This document shows, piece after piece, positions 19,501 through 26,415 of a stretch of DNA of 64,000 bases. The stretch spans positions 1 through 64,000 of the forward strand of contig NZ_SDHW01000002.1 of NCBI RefSeq assembly GCF_004118265.1, written 5' to 3'. Made by a program: the position numbers and the translations under genes. How positions within the stretch are numbered: position 1 is the first letter of the stretch; each line of letters starts with the position of its first letter. A model generated the notes under the pieces. It was not told where the DNA came from. It was given only the letters and a program-made list of their open reading frames with translations, and made no database searches. This DNA is from Lacibacter luteus. GTDB taxonomy: Bacteria > Bacteroidota > Bacteroidia > Chitinophagales > Chitinophagaceae.

Positions 19501-19841
19501 ACACGATTATACGCATTGGTCGCTTTCCATTTTTCCTCAATTGAACCTTCCCGGTATTTCCCGTTCAAATCAAGTTGAAAATCGGTGATAACCTGTCCGT
19601 TTCGTAATTTAAACCTGTACAAACCTTCTATTTCAACTTCCTGGTTATTGTAAAATTCCATTTCAACAAATGTTACAGCCGTAATACCATCTGTTTGTAC
19701 AGCAATAGAACAACGTTGTATCATCATTTTACCATCAAACACTCGTGGCTGTGCCGATGGCCGTATGGGCAAAGAAGGTTTAACCTGGGCAGTTACGAAC
19801 AAACATGTGCTGAGTAAAAATGCAGTAAAGAACAATCGCAT
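16575..19841 (-). CDS. VIT/vWA protein with an embedded TonB plug domain and TPRs
   Basis: 1088 residues with a signal peptide. The order is: a VIT-like domain (about 35-185); a vWA domain (about 265-420) with the metal-site start DASAS at 271-275; a linker; two SusC-style plug beginnings, the second being a full plug (about 643-772, DEVVVVGYG, IRIRGASSF, PLYIIDGVPV, LKDASAAALYGSRAANG); TPR-like helices (about 800-930); and a C-terminal beta domain, possibly DUF2135 (about 960-1088). No beta-barrel follows the plug, so it cannot be a transporter by itself. An exported adhesion or protein-interaction role is likely. The plug may occupy or contact a barrel made by another gene. Confidence 0.8.
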   Translation of the reverse strand: MRLFFTAFLLSTCLFVTAQVKPSLPIRPSAQPRVFDGKMMIQRCSIAVQTDGITAVTFVEMEFYNNQEVEIEGLYRFKLRNGQVITDFQLDLNGKYREGSIEEKWKATNAYNRVVGKRIDPALLTKDYDNNYSLRIYPVPAKKTRKVCFTLHEVLPYDAKVKTYMLPFSNNDTVADFSFRFEAYNQTEKPFSRALTLLEVPFTTSHNGFVGKANRSFFVLNKSLEIVLPQKQTEQVLVQSANNKHRFAVELKKEFKQFYSIDPKNVTVFWDASASSAERDLQKEISFLKQYLAYHRVKKVTIIPFRQKPFDTLVLTAQPRQLQQLDRYLTDLSYEGATGYGSLNFSTVQSDAVLLFSDGYNSYGTAKPKSGRVLVYAIHSAQKNDLQQLKKITGAGGVLIDLRKLPTDVAIEQASQAERMLLRVESASGKTIIESVLPEKLDRPLLIYGSMHSTTDTLLFYYGNNESITNTERVLLATAQTTTAVGIDRLHMLMRYRKINESHNWNDILDFGLDERVVTTHSAFIVFERVEDYIQYNITPSKDLEEECRRLNYVKRDTRQQRRVMENKSAEADLSAAVAVYNQRIKKWDANAPWLFYRPEKKEEITVPSQTDINILPTTSANVEQALQGRVAGVSISSSNSLDEVVVVGYGSARKRSLTGSVTVINQQDLFQGYTNIGDALAGRVPGLQVMNNGSAPDAAPDIRIRGASSFGVSAQPLYIIDGVPVIAESINQILNVNDIESITVLKDASAAALYGSRAANGAISIQMKKGKNYSNNYSYNRKYKLSEQEDVDYILEMKDTERTEKVAKYNELKLRYSNSVTFHVDMAEHFYACGLHAAGFAALMQAMELAPSQFYMQRTAAMILERWKQFAQAEELLSDLIADQPTELYLYRDLAWVYYQQQKYQQAVDLLHKALFINFGADENRMAGMKAVLLNDFNAMIEIQKQVVDVSKLNTSLIKPLPVDLMIVAEGNNRDRLHLQVNEPGIQSMVIAGNPSKTGGFITTEQNIETWNYYNYGIEMYSTKNAVSGKYKLTVNYYGSWSYYTKIPNYIRLCVFRNFGKPDQSIQIETIAMDNQYGEIEIAEIKY

Positions 19842-19957
19842 AAGACAGGGTTTGCCTCATGGATGCAGCAAAAAAACGGATTGCATAAAATTTTTTTAAA
19901 AAATTTCCGCTTTTGATTTTTAATGACGAAAAATGCAAATGTGCTTTATTTCATCGA

Positions 19958-20650
19958 TTAACTGCTCAAAGCAAAATTTACTGCTGCAGTTGCATGAATA
20001 ACAGTTGTATCAAAAACCGGAATGGGACTGTCTTCTTGTTTAATAAGGATAGGAATTTCTGTGCAGCCTAAGATCACTCCTTCAGCACCATCGTTTTTGA
20101 GTTGGTTGATGATTTGAATGAATCCTTCTTTACGCTCAGCCAGAAAAACACCTTTGCCCATTTCATCGTAAATAGCACTGTTGATGTATTCAATATCGGC
20201 TTCATCGGGAATGATGGTGTCGATTCCCTGTGCTGCTAATTTATTTTTATAGAATGGCAATTGCATAGTGTACTTCGTTCCAAGCAATGCTACTTTTTTG
20301 AGATTCTGTTTTGAAATCTGTTTGCCTGTTTCTTCTGCTACATGAATTAACGGAATGCTGATAGATGCCTGCACTTTATCGGCAATGTTGTGCATGGTAT
20401 TAGCACCGATGAGAATGCAATCTGCTCCTGCATCCTGTAATCGTTTTGCTTCTTTACGCATCAGGTTTGCTAAGCCATCCCAATCATCTGCAAGTGTTAA
20501 TGATTTGATCTCATCAAAATCTACCGAACTCATAAGGATCTTTGCAGAGCTTACTCCACCCAATTGTTCATTTACTTTTTGATTGAGCAATCGATAATAA
20601 TCCATTGTTGAAAGCCAGGAGATGCCACCGATGAGTCCGATTGTTTTCAT
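19958..20650 (-). CDS. Aspartate/glutamate racemase family protein
   Basis: 230 residues, the normal length for the family. GLIGGISWLSTMDYY is the N-terminal signature. The two catalytic positions are GANTMH, which has Thr where many members have Cys, and LGCTEIPILI, which has the Cys. This Thr/Cys arrangement is known from the E. coli YgeA group, which acts on L-Asp, L-Glu and other L-amino acids to release D-forms. It is cytoplasmic and alone between two non-operonic neighbours. Confidence 0.85.
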   Translation of the reverse strand: MKTIGLIGGISWLSTMDYYRLLNQKVNEQLGGVSSAKILMSSVDFDEIKSLTLADDWDGLANLMRKEAKRLQDAGADCILIGANTMHNIADKVQASISIPLIHVAEETGKQISKQNLKKVALLGTKYTMQLPFYKNKLAAQGIDTIIPDEADIEYINSAIYDEMGKGVFLAERKEGFIQIINQLKNDGAEGVILGCTEIPILIKQEDSPIPVFDTTVIHATAAVNFALSS

Positions 20651-20745
20651 TTGATGAAGATAAAATAAAAAACTCCTGCTATGATCTGCAACCTGTTTTT
20701 ACCTATGAATTTATTGCAGATCAAGAGCATCTGGAAGCAGTATGA

Positions 20746-21354
20746 TTAAATCTGAGGTGTTCTGTTTCCTGTTTTTATTTTCCAGTATTCGATGTAGTAA
20801 CAGATTTGTGTATCGTTCATTTCCAGGCATTCGTTGAGTTTTATTCTTATCTCATGTATTGTGTTTGTAAGTTGATCGTAGTGAAAGAAGAGTAATTCAC
20901 TTGTAACTGAATCGCCTGAATGATCTTCTTCCACATAACTGGCCATTAAATTGTTCCATTCAATTTCATATCCAACTTTTTTAAACCAAATACTTTGAGA
21001 AGTAATAATTAGTCTGGGTTTTCGATCGTAAAGAGATGGTAGTTCGAGCAAGAGAAAAATCAACATCGCTACCAGCATGAAATAAGGCATTCCGGAATTA
21101 TGCTGCCACGATTGATAATAGACGAAGAATATAAATAAAAGCAAAGCGGCGATTTTACTAATCGCCGCTTTGAAATTATACTTTACAATTTTTTCTTCTG
21201 AAGGTTCGGGGTAGTTATCGTATGTATTCCCGACTTCCCAAGTTGTTTTATACTTTTTACTTTGTGTTTGCCACCAACTTCGTGGCTCTTCTTTAAATCT
21301 TTCTTTGAGTGTTCGAAGCAGCTCAATTTGCTTTTTTTCTAGGGTTTCATTCAT
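20746..21354 (-). CDS. Small membrane protein of unknown function
   Basis: 202 residues from the ATG at 21354; a TTG nine bases upstream is the alternative. A charged N-terminus (about 60 residues) precedes two membrane helices (AAISKIAALLLFIFFVYYQ and MPYFMLVAMLIFLLLEL) and a soluble C-terminal domain with Trp and acidic residues. The layout resembles bacterial PH-domain-like or YcxB-type membrane proteins. I do not recognise the family with confidence. It lies on the same strand as the rtcB operon, beyond its terminator. Confidence 0.6.
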   Translation of the reverse strand: MNETLEKKQIELLRTLKERFKEEPRSWWQTQSKKYKTTWEVGNTYDNYPEPSEEKIVKYNFKAAISKIAALLLFIFFVYYQSWQHNSGMPYFMLVAMLIFLLLELPSLYDRKPRLIITSQSIWFKKVGYEIEWNNLMASYVEEDHSGDSVTSELLFFHYDQLTNTIHEIRIKLNECLEMNDTQICYYIEYWKIKTGNRTPQI

Positions 21355-21408
21355 CTTACACAAAACTAAAAAGCCAATATTACCACAGTGTTAATTCTAT
21401 AAAACAAA

Positions 21409-21438
21409 AACTCCTGCTGCATTTCTGCAACAGGAGTT
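21409..21438 (-). terminator. Intrinsic terminator after rtcB
   Basis: On the minus strand a stem AACTCCTG(T)TGCAG / (C)TGCA(G)CAGGAGTT is followed by TTTTGTTTTA. It lies about 50 bp after the rtcB stop and marks the end of the slipin-zinc ribbon-rtcB unit. Confidence 0.82.
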
Positions 21439-21486
21439 GAAGTGAGTTCCAATTTATCAATTCTTCATTATCAACTATCCATTATC

Positions 21487-22932
21487 CTACTCTCCTTCCA
21501 CTTCTCTACTCTTCTGCCAAGGCTTTATACTCGGTCCATCCATCTTTACAATTTTTGGCGTAAAGCTTCCCACTACATCCACCAACGATTGCTGACTTTG
21601 CATTACTACATTGATGTCTTTGTAAGCAAAAGGCGCTTCATCCAATCCGCCGCCAAGCAATTTCACGCCATATTTTTTCAATTCATCTTTCAATGCATTG
21701 TGGGTGATGCTTTGCATTGCTTTGGAACGACTCATTAAACGCCCTGCACCATGCGATGCTGAGTTAACCGATGCAGCTTCACCTTTTCCTTTTACGATAT
21801 AACCGGTTGCAGTCATACTTCCCGGAATGATACCCAGTATATCTTTACCTGCAGGTGTTGCGCCTTTCCGATGAACGATCACATCCCTTCCCTCCCACTT
21901 TTCTTTCCATGCAAAGTTGTGATGGTTCTCCACCATCTTCATTGGTCTTCGTCCAAGTTGTTTGGCGATCTTGTTATGAATCACATGGTGACAGGCACTT
22001 GCATAATCACCTGCTAAGTTCATCGCCAACCAATACTCCATACCTTCTTCTTCATCTAAGTTTAACCAAGCAAGATTTTTTGCATCCTGTGGCAAACGTC
22101 TTTTGCTGATGGCGATTTTGGTATAGTAGTTGGCAATGTTTGCACCCAAGGCTCTTGAACCGGAGTGACTCAACAAACCAACATATTTGCCCGCCGCCAC
22201 ACCCAACACTTCATCTTTCTCTGCAACTTCCACCACACCAAACTCTACAAAGTGATTACCGCTTCCACTGCTTCCTAATTGTTTCCATGCACGACCGTGC
22301 AGATTTTTCAGCAACGGTAATTCAAAAAACAATTCGTTATCCATTACTTCATGGTCTTCGCTTTGTTTGAACTGTGCACCGCTTCCAAATAAAGTTGCTT
22401 CGCCCAGTTCTCTTGTGAAGAAACTTTCACGTTGCACTAATTCTTTTGGATCGATATCGTAAATGCTCAAACACATTCTGCAACCAATATCCACACCAAC
22501 TCCGTAAGGAATGACAGCGTTCTCAGTTGCCAACACGCCACCGATAGGCAAACCATAACCATGATGTGCATCGGGCATTAACGCTCCTGCAACTGCAACA
22601 GGTAATTTTGCTGCGGTATACATCTGGTGCATGGCACTTTGTTCAATATGCTCGCTACCGAATACATTGAATTGTATTCCGTTTTGATTCAACGACAACT
22701 CACCTTCACTTTCTTTTTCTTCCGGCATCAATTGCTTTGCGATCAATGCCAGCACGGCATCATCTAAATAATTTGCAGGCGATGCCAGCACTGCTTTCAA
22801 CAATTCCATTACTTCCTCCTTTGCAGTATGCTTGTACTGCTTTTGCATAATATTCATAGCGATGCTGATGACCGGTCCTTCCGGGTAGCCAATCGCTCTT
22901 AATTCTTTTCCTGATATTTTTAACTTGCTCAT
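21487..22932 (-). CDS. rtcB: RtcB RNA ligase with an N-terminal extension
   Basis: 481 residues. RtcB joins RNA ends with 2',3'-cyclic phosphate or 3'-phosphate to 5'-OH ends using GTP and Mn2+. Motifs seen: MPDAHHGYGLPIGGV (119-133), GVGVDIGCRM (metal ligands Asp148 and Cys151), SGSGNHF (222-228), LLSHSGSR (His256), ENHHNFAW (His337/338), GSM (371-373) and ASHGAGR with the guanylated His394. Residues 1-90 are extra relative to E. coli RtcB. They contain GKELRAIGYPEGP, which resembles the GxDLxxlGxxxGP motif in the helical part of CCA-adding enzymes. The zinc-ribbon gene ends 12 bp upstream. The position behind a tRNA array and tRNA-like RNA points to tRNA repair. Confidence 0.93.
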   Translation of the reverse strand: MSKLKISGKELRAIGYPEGPVISIAMNIMQKQYKHTAKEEVMELLKAVLASPANYLDDAVLALIAKQLMPEEKESEGELSLNQNGIQFNVFGSEHIEQSAMHQMYTAAKLPVAVAGALMPDAHHGYGLPIGGVLATENAVIPYGVGVDIGCRMCLSIYDIDPKELVQRESFFTRELGEATLFGSGAQFKQSEDHEVMDNELFFELPLLKNLHGRAWKQLGSSGSGNHFVEFGVVEVAEKDEVLGVAAGKYVGLLSHSGSRALGANIANYYTKIAISKRRLPQDAKNLAWLNLDEEEGMEYWLAMNLAGDYASACHHVIHNKIAKQLGRRPMKMVENHHNFAWKEKWEGRDVIVHRKGATPAGKDILGIIPGSMTATGYIVKGKGEAASVNSASHGAGRLMSRSKAMQSITHNALKDELKKYGVKLLGGGLDEAPFAYKDINVVMQSQQSLVDVVGSFTPKIVKMDGPSIKPWQKSREVEGE

Positions 22933-22944
22933 TGTTTTTAGTTT

Positions 22945-23301
22945 TTAGTGCCAGTCGTGAAAACAAAATCTGCATTGACGTGCTTCAGGTGTCCTTGCAA
23001 TTTTTCTACAACGGGGACACAAATTCAATTCCAATTCATTCTTATGTTCATTCCATATTCGTGTAACTACCTTCTCTTTAAATGCATCATAGCCCCCGCT
23101 TACTAAATCTTTGATTTCAGGATTGTCTAAAACATTTTCTTCTTTCATGAAGAATTTATACATTTTTACATTGGCTCCGTCCATTGATTTTGCCAATGCA
23201 TGTAAATGCAAATGGGCTTTCTTTTCATATTCACCAAAATACTTTCCACAATAATTAAAGATATACTCCTTTAATTCCGGATATAATTCAATACTATTCA
23301 T
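22945..23301 (-). CDS. Zinc-ribbon protein in the rtcB operon
   Basis: 118 residues of unknown function. An acidic, helical N-terminal part (about 1-85) precedes a C-terminal treble-clef-like or ribbon module with CPRC about residue 94 and CRFC near 111, ending in HDWH. It lies 12 bp before rtcB and after the slipin gene. A nucleic-acid or protein adaptor role for the ligase is plausible from position. I know no functional assignment. Confidence 0.7.
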   Translation of the reverse strand: MNSIELYPELKEYIFNYCGKYFGEYEKKAHLHLHALAKSMDGANVKMYKFFMKEENVLDNPEIKDLVSGGYDAFKEKVVTRIWNEHKNELELNLCPRCRKIARTPEARQCRFCFHDWH

Positions 23302-23338
23302 GATAACCTGTTTTGCATTTACAGAATAAAATTACCGA

Positions 23339-23388
23339 ACGTACAAGTGTGCGACGCAACCGAAGTTCAATAGCAGCAGTGGCGGCGA
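23339..23388 (+). repeat. 50-bp dispersed repeat, copy 1
   Basis: Starts with ACGTACAAGTGTGCGACGCA and ends with GGCGGCGA. A second copy with the same first 22 bases lies at 33806-33855, and shorter relatives occur at 27315-27341 and 26948-26975. It sits between the slipin and zinc-ribbon genes. Confidence 0.7.
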
Positions 23389-23423
23389 TAACAAAATAAT
23401 CATCGCCTTCCACTACATACCAT

Positions 23424-24521
23424 TTATTTCTGCGGCACAAAGATCTGTTTCAACTGTTCAATCAACACACCGTTGCCACTTACACTGATGTTGCTGATCT
23501 TGTCTGCGATCTTTTCTACATATTCCATTTCCTTCAGCTTCCACAACATTGCATTTTCTTCCATCAGCTTGGCAGTGTTCAGCAAGCTACGGGTGCTGGC
23601 AGTTTCTTCCCTACGCATAATGCTGTTGGCTTGCGCCTTTTTCTCAGCGATCAACACCTGGTTCATGATCTCTTTTACATCGCCCGGCAAAACAATATCA
23701 CGGATGCCAAAACCTAACACTTCAATACCCAACGCTTCCGCTTTTTCTTTTACCTGTGTCAGCACAAAAGGAGCAACTGCTTCTTTTTTCTCCAGCAATT
23801 CATCGAAACCATAACCGGCAATGTATTCACGCAGGGCCAGTTGAAAAGCCACATACAATTGTTGATCGTAGGCTTTGTTTTGCAACAATGCTTTTTCAAT
23901 ATCGTCCACTTTGTATTGTGCCCATGCATTCAAACGCAAAGCTGCTTTATCTTTGGTAAGAATTTCCTGACCGTTGATCTCCAGTTGTTGCTTACGCATA
24001 TCCACCTTACCAACATACACGGCAGTGCTGTTCTTCCACCAATAGTACACACCACTTTCCAGGGTTTGCATATACTTACCATCTACAAACAGCACAGCTT
24101 TTTCATAGCTTTCAACAGTGTAGCTACGCACATAGCTTGCCAGCAAACGATTTTGCAATACCACACGATCAATTTCTTTTTCAATGTTGATGCTGCCAAT
24201 ATCGGCACGAACAAAAGTATAGTTGATCACGCCTTTCCAGTAAGTATAACGACCGGCGGTTAATACCTGTTTCAGCAAACCGTTCTCGTATTGCAATACG
24301 ATCTCGTTGTCTTTTACTTCAACTACTTCCAGCGCTTCTGCCAATTCAGTATCCTTCAACAGAATGTTCAATTCAATTGGTGCAACAAATGGTTTGGTAA
24401 CATCGTACACATACACTTGTTTATTCCACAGCCAATAGGTTCCTTCTTTCAGCATTTTTTCATACACGCCATCTTTAAATACCAATGCCACTTGATAGGC
24501 ATTTACTTTTACACGTTTCAT
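23424..24521 (-). CDS. Slipin (SPFH/band-7) protein of the RNA-repair locus
   Basis: 365 residues. The N-terminal 125 residues contain two small repeated beta modules (VALVFKDGVYEKMLKEGTYW and a later copy KAVLFVDGKYMQTLESGVYYW). The SPFH domain follows (about 170-300, with LTKDKAALRLNAWAQYKV and LGIEVLGFGIRDIVLPGDV), then a short Glu/Ala-rich coiled coil (KKAQANSIMRREETA). No N-terminal membrane helix is visible. Slipins form oligomeric scaffolds, and genes of this type recur next to rtcB in bacterial RNA-repair operons. The gene follows the tRNA-like RNA region and precedes the zinc-ribbon and rtcB genes. Confidence 0.85.
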   Translation of the reverse strand: MKRVKVNAYQVALVFKDGVYEKMLKEGTYWLWNKQVYVYDVTKPFVAPIELNILLKDTELAEALEVVEVKDNEIVLQYENGLLKQVLTAGRYTYWKGVINYTFVRADIGSINIEKEIDRVVLQNRLLASYVRSYTVESYEKAVLFVDGKYMQTLESGVYYWWKNSTAVYVGKVDMRKQQLEINGQEILTKDKAALRLNAWAQYKVDDIEKALLQNKAYDQQLYVAFQLALREYIAGYGFDELLEKKEAVAPFVLTQVKEKAEALGIEVLGFGIRDIVLPGDVKEIMNQVLIAEKKAQANSIMRREETASTRSLLNTAKLMEENAMLWKLKEMEYVEKIADKISNISVSGNGVLIEQLKQIFVPQK

Positions 24522-24589
24522 TGTTTATTGTTTTGTTAGTGAGCTCTTACACCCACTACTTTTTTAAAAATATAAAGCCGGTTGTTTGA

Positions 24590-24769
24590 TCATCCTATTT
24601 TTACGGAAGCGACCTGTTCATGCTGTAGTTGCAACCGGTTCATCAAACGCCTGTTGATGATGTTTGTATCATCAATTCTGAATGACGAAGCAATTGCTGT
24701 GATAGCAGTTTCATGTTCGCTTTCGGGTAAATACCTGATTGCAGTTTGTATGAACTTATCGCTAACGAT
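24590..24769 (-). other. Open frame and overlapping mini-ORFs after the tRNA-like RNA
   Basis: Between the tRNA-like RNA and the slipin gene one frame stays open for 59 codons (24769 down to the TGA at 24590). Its composition is protein-like (for example RYLPESEHETAIT, SSFRIDDTNIINRRL), but it has no ATG, GTG or TTG until residue about 43 (ATG at 24643). In another frame a 43-codon ORF starts with ATG near 24774 and ends in TTTGATG, overlapping that ATG. A further ATGA overlap leads to an 8-codon ORF. This may be a small gene with an unusual start, a frameshifted remnant, or chance. Confidence 0.3.
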
Positions 24770-24784
24770 TTATTCATTCTTACT

Positions 24785-25058
24785 GCCGGTCATTCACCCG
24801 GCTTTATTTGTCTGGTCAGCATTTGAGAAGTGCTGTACTTCATCCGCTACATTATCAGTGTAGTGCTCTAACCAACTGAGCTATTACACAATCCTCTCGG
24901 AGTGTAAACCGGATTCGAACCGGTGCTTTTCTGTTGCTTTACCCCTGAGCTATTCCGATGCCATCGGAAATGGGAATTGAACCCATGACACACAGTGTAT
25001 GGAGGGAACTGCACATTGATGCAACAGCATACAGATAGCTACTGCGTCTGCACTGTTG
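24785..25058 (-). ncRNA. Structured RNA with two permuted tRNA-like (Y-RNA-like) modules
   Basis: Read on the minus strand. First comes a hairpin at 25022-25058 (CAACAG...CTGTTG with inner TGCAGA/TCTGTA). Module 1 (24936-24986) is a T-arm (ATGGG-TTCAATT-CCCAT), then TTCCGAT, loop GGC, ATCGGAA, TA and a D-arm. The acceptor strands pair perfectly, but the 3' half precedes the 5' half. Flanking CTGT and ACAG can close the place of the anticodon stem. Module 2 (24847-24924) is a T-arm (ACCGG-TTCGAAT-CCGGT), TTACAC, a TCC-GAGA-GGA cap, GTGTAA, TA, a D-arm and a true 5-bp arm with a 7-nt loop (CTACA-CTGATAA-TGTAG). A GCCGG/CCGGC hairpin follows (24785-24802). Bacterial Y RNAs (YrlA type) carry such tRNA-mimicking modules near rtc genes. 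No Ro/Rsr gene is in the window. Ends of the transcript are not known. Confidence 0.7.
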
Positions 25059-25132
25059 TGCTTCTTTGAAACACAAGCCTGGTTTGCTGTCAACATACAA
25101 ATACCCTTCTTGCCGTTAAGCAAGCTCTTATT

Positions 25133-25225
25133 GTCTGAACTGTGATTTTTGGGATGTATAGGATTTCTAAGATCATTCGCTTATTTCCCATTCATCTTAA
25201 CAATCATTCTCATCCCAGTTCAGAC
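25133..25225. repeat. 93-bp inverted-repeat element, copy 1 (after the AAA+ gene)
   Basis: Bounded by GTCTGAACT and AGTTCAGAC, with inner complementary words (GGATG/CATCC, AAGAT/ATCTT on the minus strand), so the transcript would fold into a long stem. It begins two bases after the stop codon of the AAA+ gene. A second copy of the same length lies at 26323-26415. The two share GATTGT(T/G)AAGATGA inside. Confidence 0.75.
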
Positions 25226-25228
25226 AGT

Positions 25229-26305
25229 TTAATTCATTAATTCAGCCTGTCGTCTGAAACCGATCACTTCCATTTTTTCAACAGGTTGCGCCTTTTCGTT
25301 CGGGTTAGCAATTTCTGCAATGGTCATTGGTTGATCGATCAACTTATCGAAACCAAAATGATTTGATAAACGATTGGCTTTCTCCACACCCAATTTTCCA
25401 AACTCATACTTTGCGATCAACCTTCCTTTACGCATCAATGCACTATCCACCATCGTAAGCGAACTGTTGAAGGTGCAGATCAACTGCACATTCAGAAAGT
25501 CGGCCAGTAACCCATCTGAAATATTTAACAGGTTTGATACAGATGAACTGCTGCTGTACTTTCGGTCCATGATAATATTCTCTGCATCTTCAATGATCAA
25601 TACCGTGTTGGGGTTATCGATCAGCAGTTCAATAAAATCAGGGTTCATCAGATTACCGGCAACCGAAGGCGACAGGAACAGCACACGTTTCTTGATTTTT
25701 CCAACCAGGTAACGCAGGTAAGTTGTTTTACCGGTGCCGGGCAAACCGTGCAGCAATACAATTCCTTTGTCATTCTTTTGGCTCAATCTTTTTCTGATCA
25801 CTTCATCTACTTCCTTAAAATCATCTTCATAAAAAAGATTCAAGTCAAGCTTGGTGCGTTTGATCTCCATCGCTTTTAAACCGAGATGATTCCTCTCCTG
25901 CACGATCAGGTTTATTTCCAATGGTTGCCGACGTTGTCTTTCCTTAAACTGATTTACCATTATTGTGAGTTCCTGCACAAACGCTTCATTTGTTCCGTTG
26001 TGTAATACTTCGCAATAGTCATCGTCAAATTCAAGTATGCAATTGTTGGTTAAGATCACCACCGTTTTGTCGAACTGAAATTTCTTTTTCTTTTGCTTGT
26101 ACCAGCGTGTCTGATGGATATCTTTTATCATTTCAGCATAACGCTCCTTAAATACTCCGAATGCTTTTTCGCCATCGATATAATTCATGAAATGAATACT
26201 CGGCAAGCTGTTGAAGCAATACAGGTATAAAATCTTTGTATCCAAAAAGTCGTTGCTAAACACATTGTTTGCACTGATCACTTTTTGATTAAATAAATTG
26301 TCCAT
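25229..26305 (-). CDS. BCS1-like AAA+ ATPase
   Basis: 358 residues. The N-terminal 175 residues are a non-AAA domain without recognised family. The AAA+ core has Walker A GLPGTGKTT (187-195), Walker B VLIIEDAE (235-242), a sensor-1 region ICTFNSS and an arginine finger region MRKGR (291-295). The core resembles BCS1/CbbX-type AAA+ proteins, which remodel protein or protein-RNA complexes. The gene is flanked by the two 93-bp inverted-repeat elements and lies between the YkuK-like gene and the tRNA-like RNA. A remodelling role in the RNA-repair locus is inferred from position only. Confidence 0.8.
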   Translation of the reverse strand: MDNLFNQKVISANNVFSNDFLDTKILYLYCFNSLPSIHFMNYIDGEKAFGVFKERYAEMIKDIHQTRWYKQKKKKFQFDKTVVILTNNCILEFDDDYCEVLHNGTNEAFVQELTIMVNQFKERQRRQPLEINLIVQERNHLGLKAMEIKRTKLDLNLFYEDDFKEVDEVIRKRLSQKNDKGIVLLHGLPGTGKTTYLRYLVGKIKKRVLFLSPSVAGNLMNPDFIELLIDNPNTVLIIEDAENIIMDRKYSSSSSVSNLLNISDGLLADFLNVQLICTFNSSLTMVDSALMRKGRLIAKYEFGKLGVEKANRLSNHFGFDKLIDQPMTIAEIANPNEKAQPVEKMEVIGFRRQAELMN

Positions 26306-26322
26306 TTTTTTAATTTTTAATT

Positions 26323-26415
26323 GTCTGAACCTGGATTTAAATGATTAACCCGATTCAATAGATTATTTATTAGTCATCTTCACAATCTGAAAATCTCTTA
26401 AATCATGGTTCAGAC
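26323..26415. repeat. 93-bp inverted-repeat element, copy 2 (after the YkuK gene)
   Basis: Bounded by GTCTGAACC and GGTTCAGAC, with a second inner stem (GATTTAA/TTAAATC on the minus strand). It begins inside the TAG stop codon of the YkuK-like gene and ends 18 bp before the AAA+ start. See copy 1 at 25133-25225. Confidence 0.75.

Noticed and set aside
24582-24863. A 93-codon plus-strand ORF opposite the tRNA-like RNA
   Set aside because: It is antisense to the structured RNA and mini-ORFs, has an odd Cys-rich composition, and its strand is not used nearby.
24810-24890. An ordinary tRNA-Ile (GAT) starting with TGTGTAA
   Set aside because: D- and anticodon arms are good, but no matching acceptor strand follows on the 3' side. 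The matching TTACAC lies upstream, after a separate T-arm, which led to the permuted-module reading.
24847-24986. Permuted tRNA genes spliced as in red algae and some archaea
   Set aside because: Possible but not preferred. Module 1 lacks a proper anticodon loop, the halves share no clear splice motif, and bacteria have no tRNA splicing endonuclease of that kind. The Y-RNA-like reading needs fewer assumptions.
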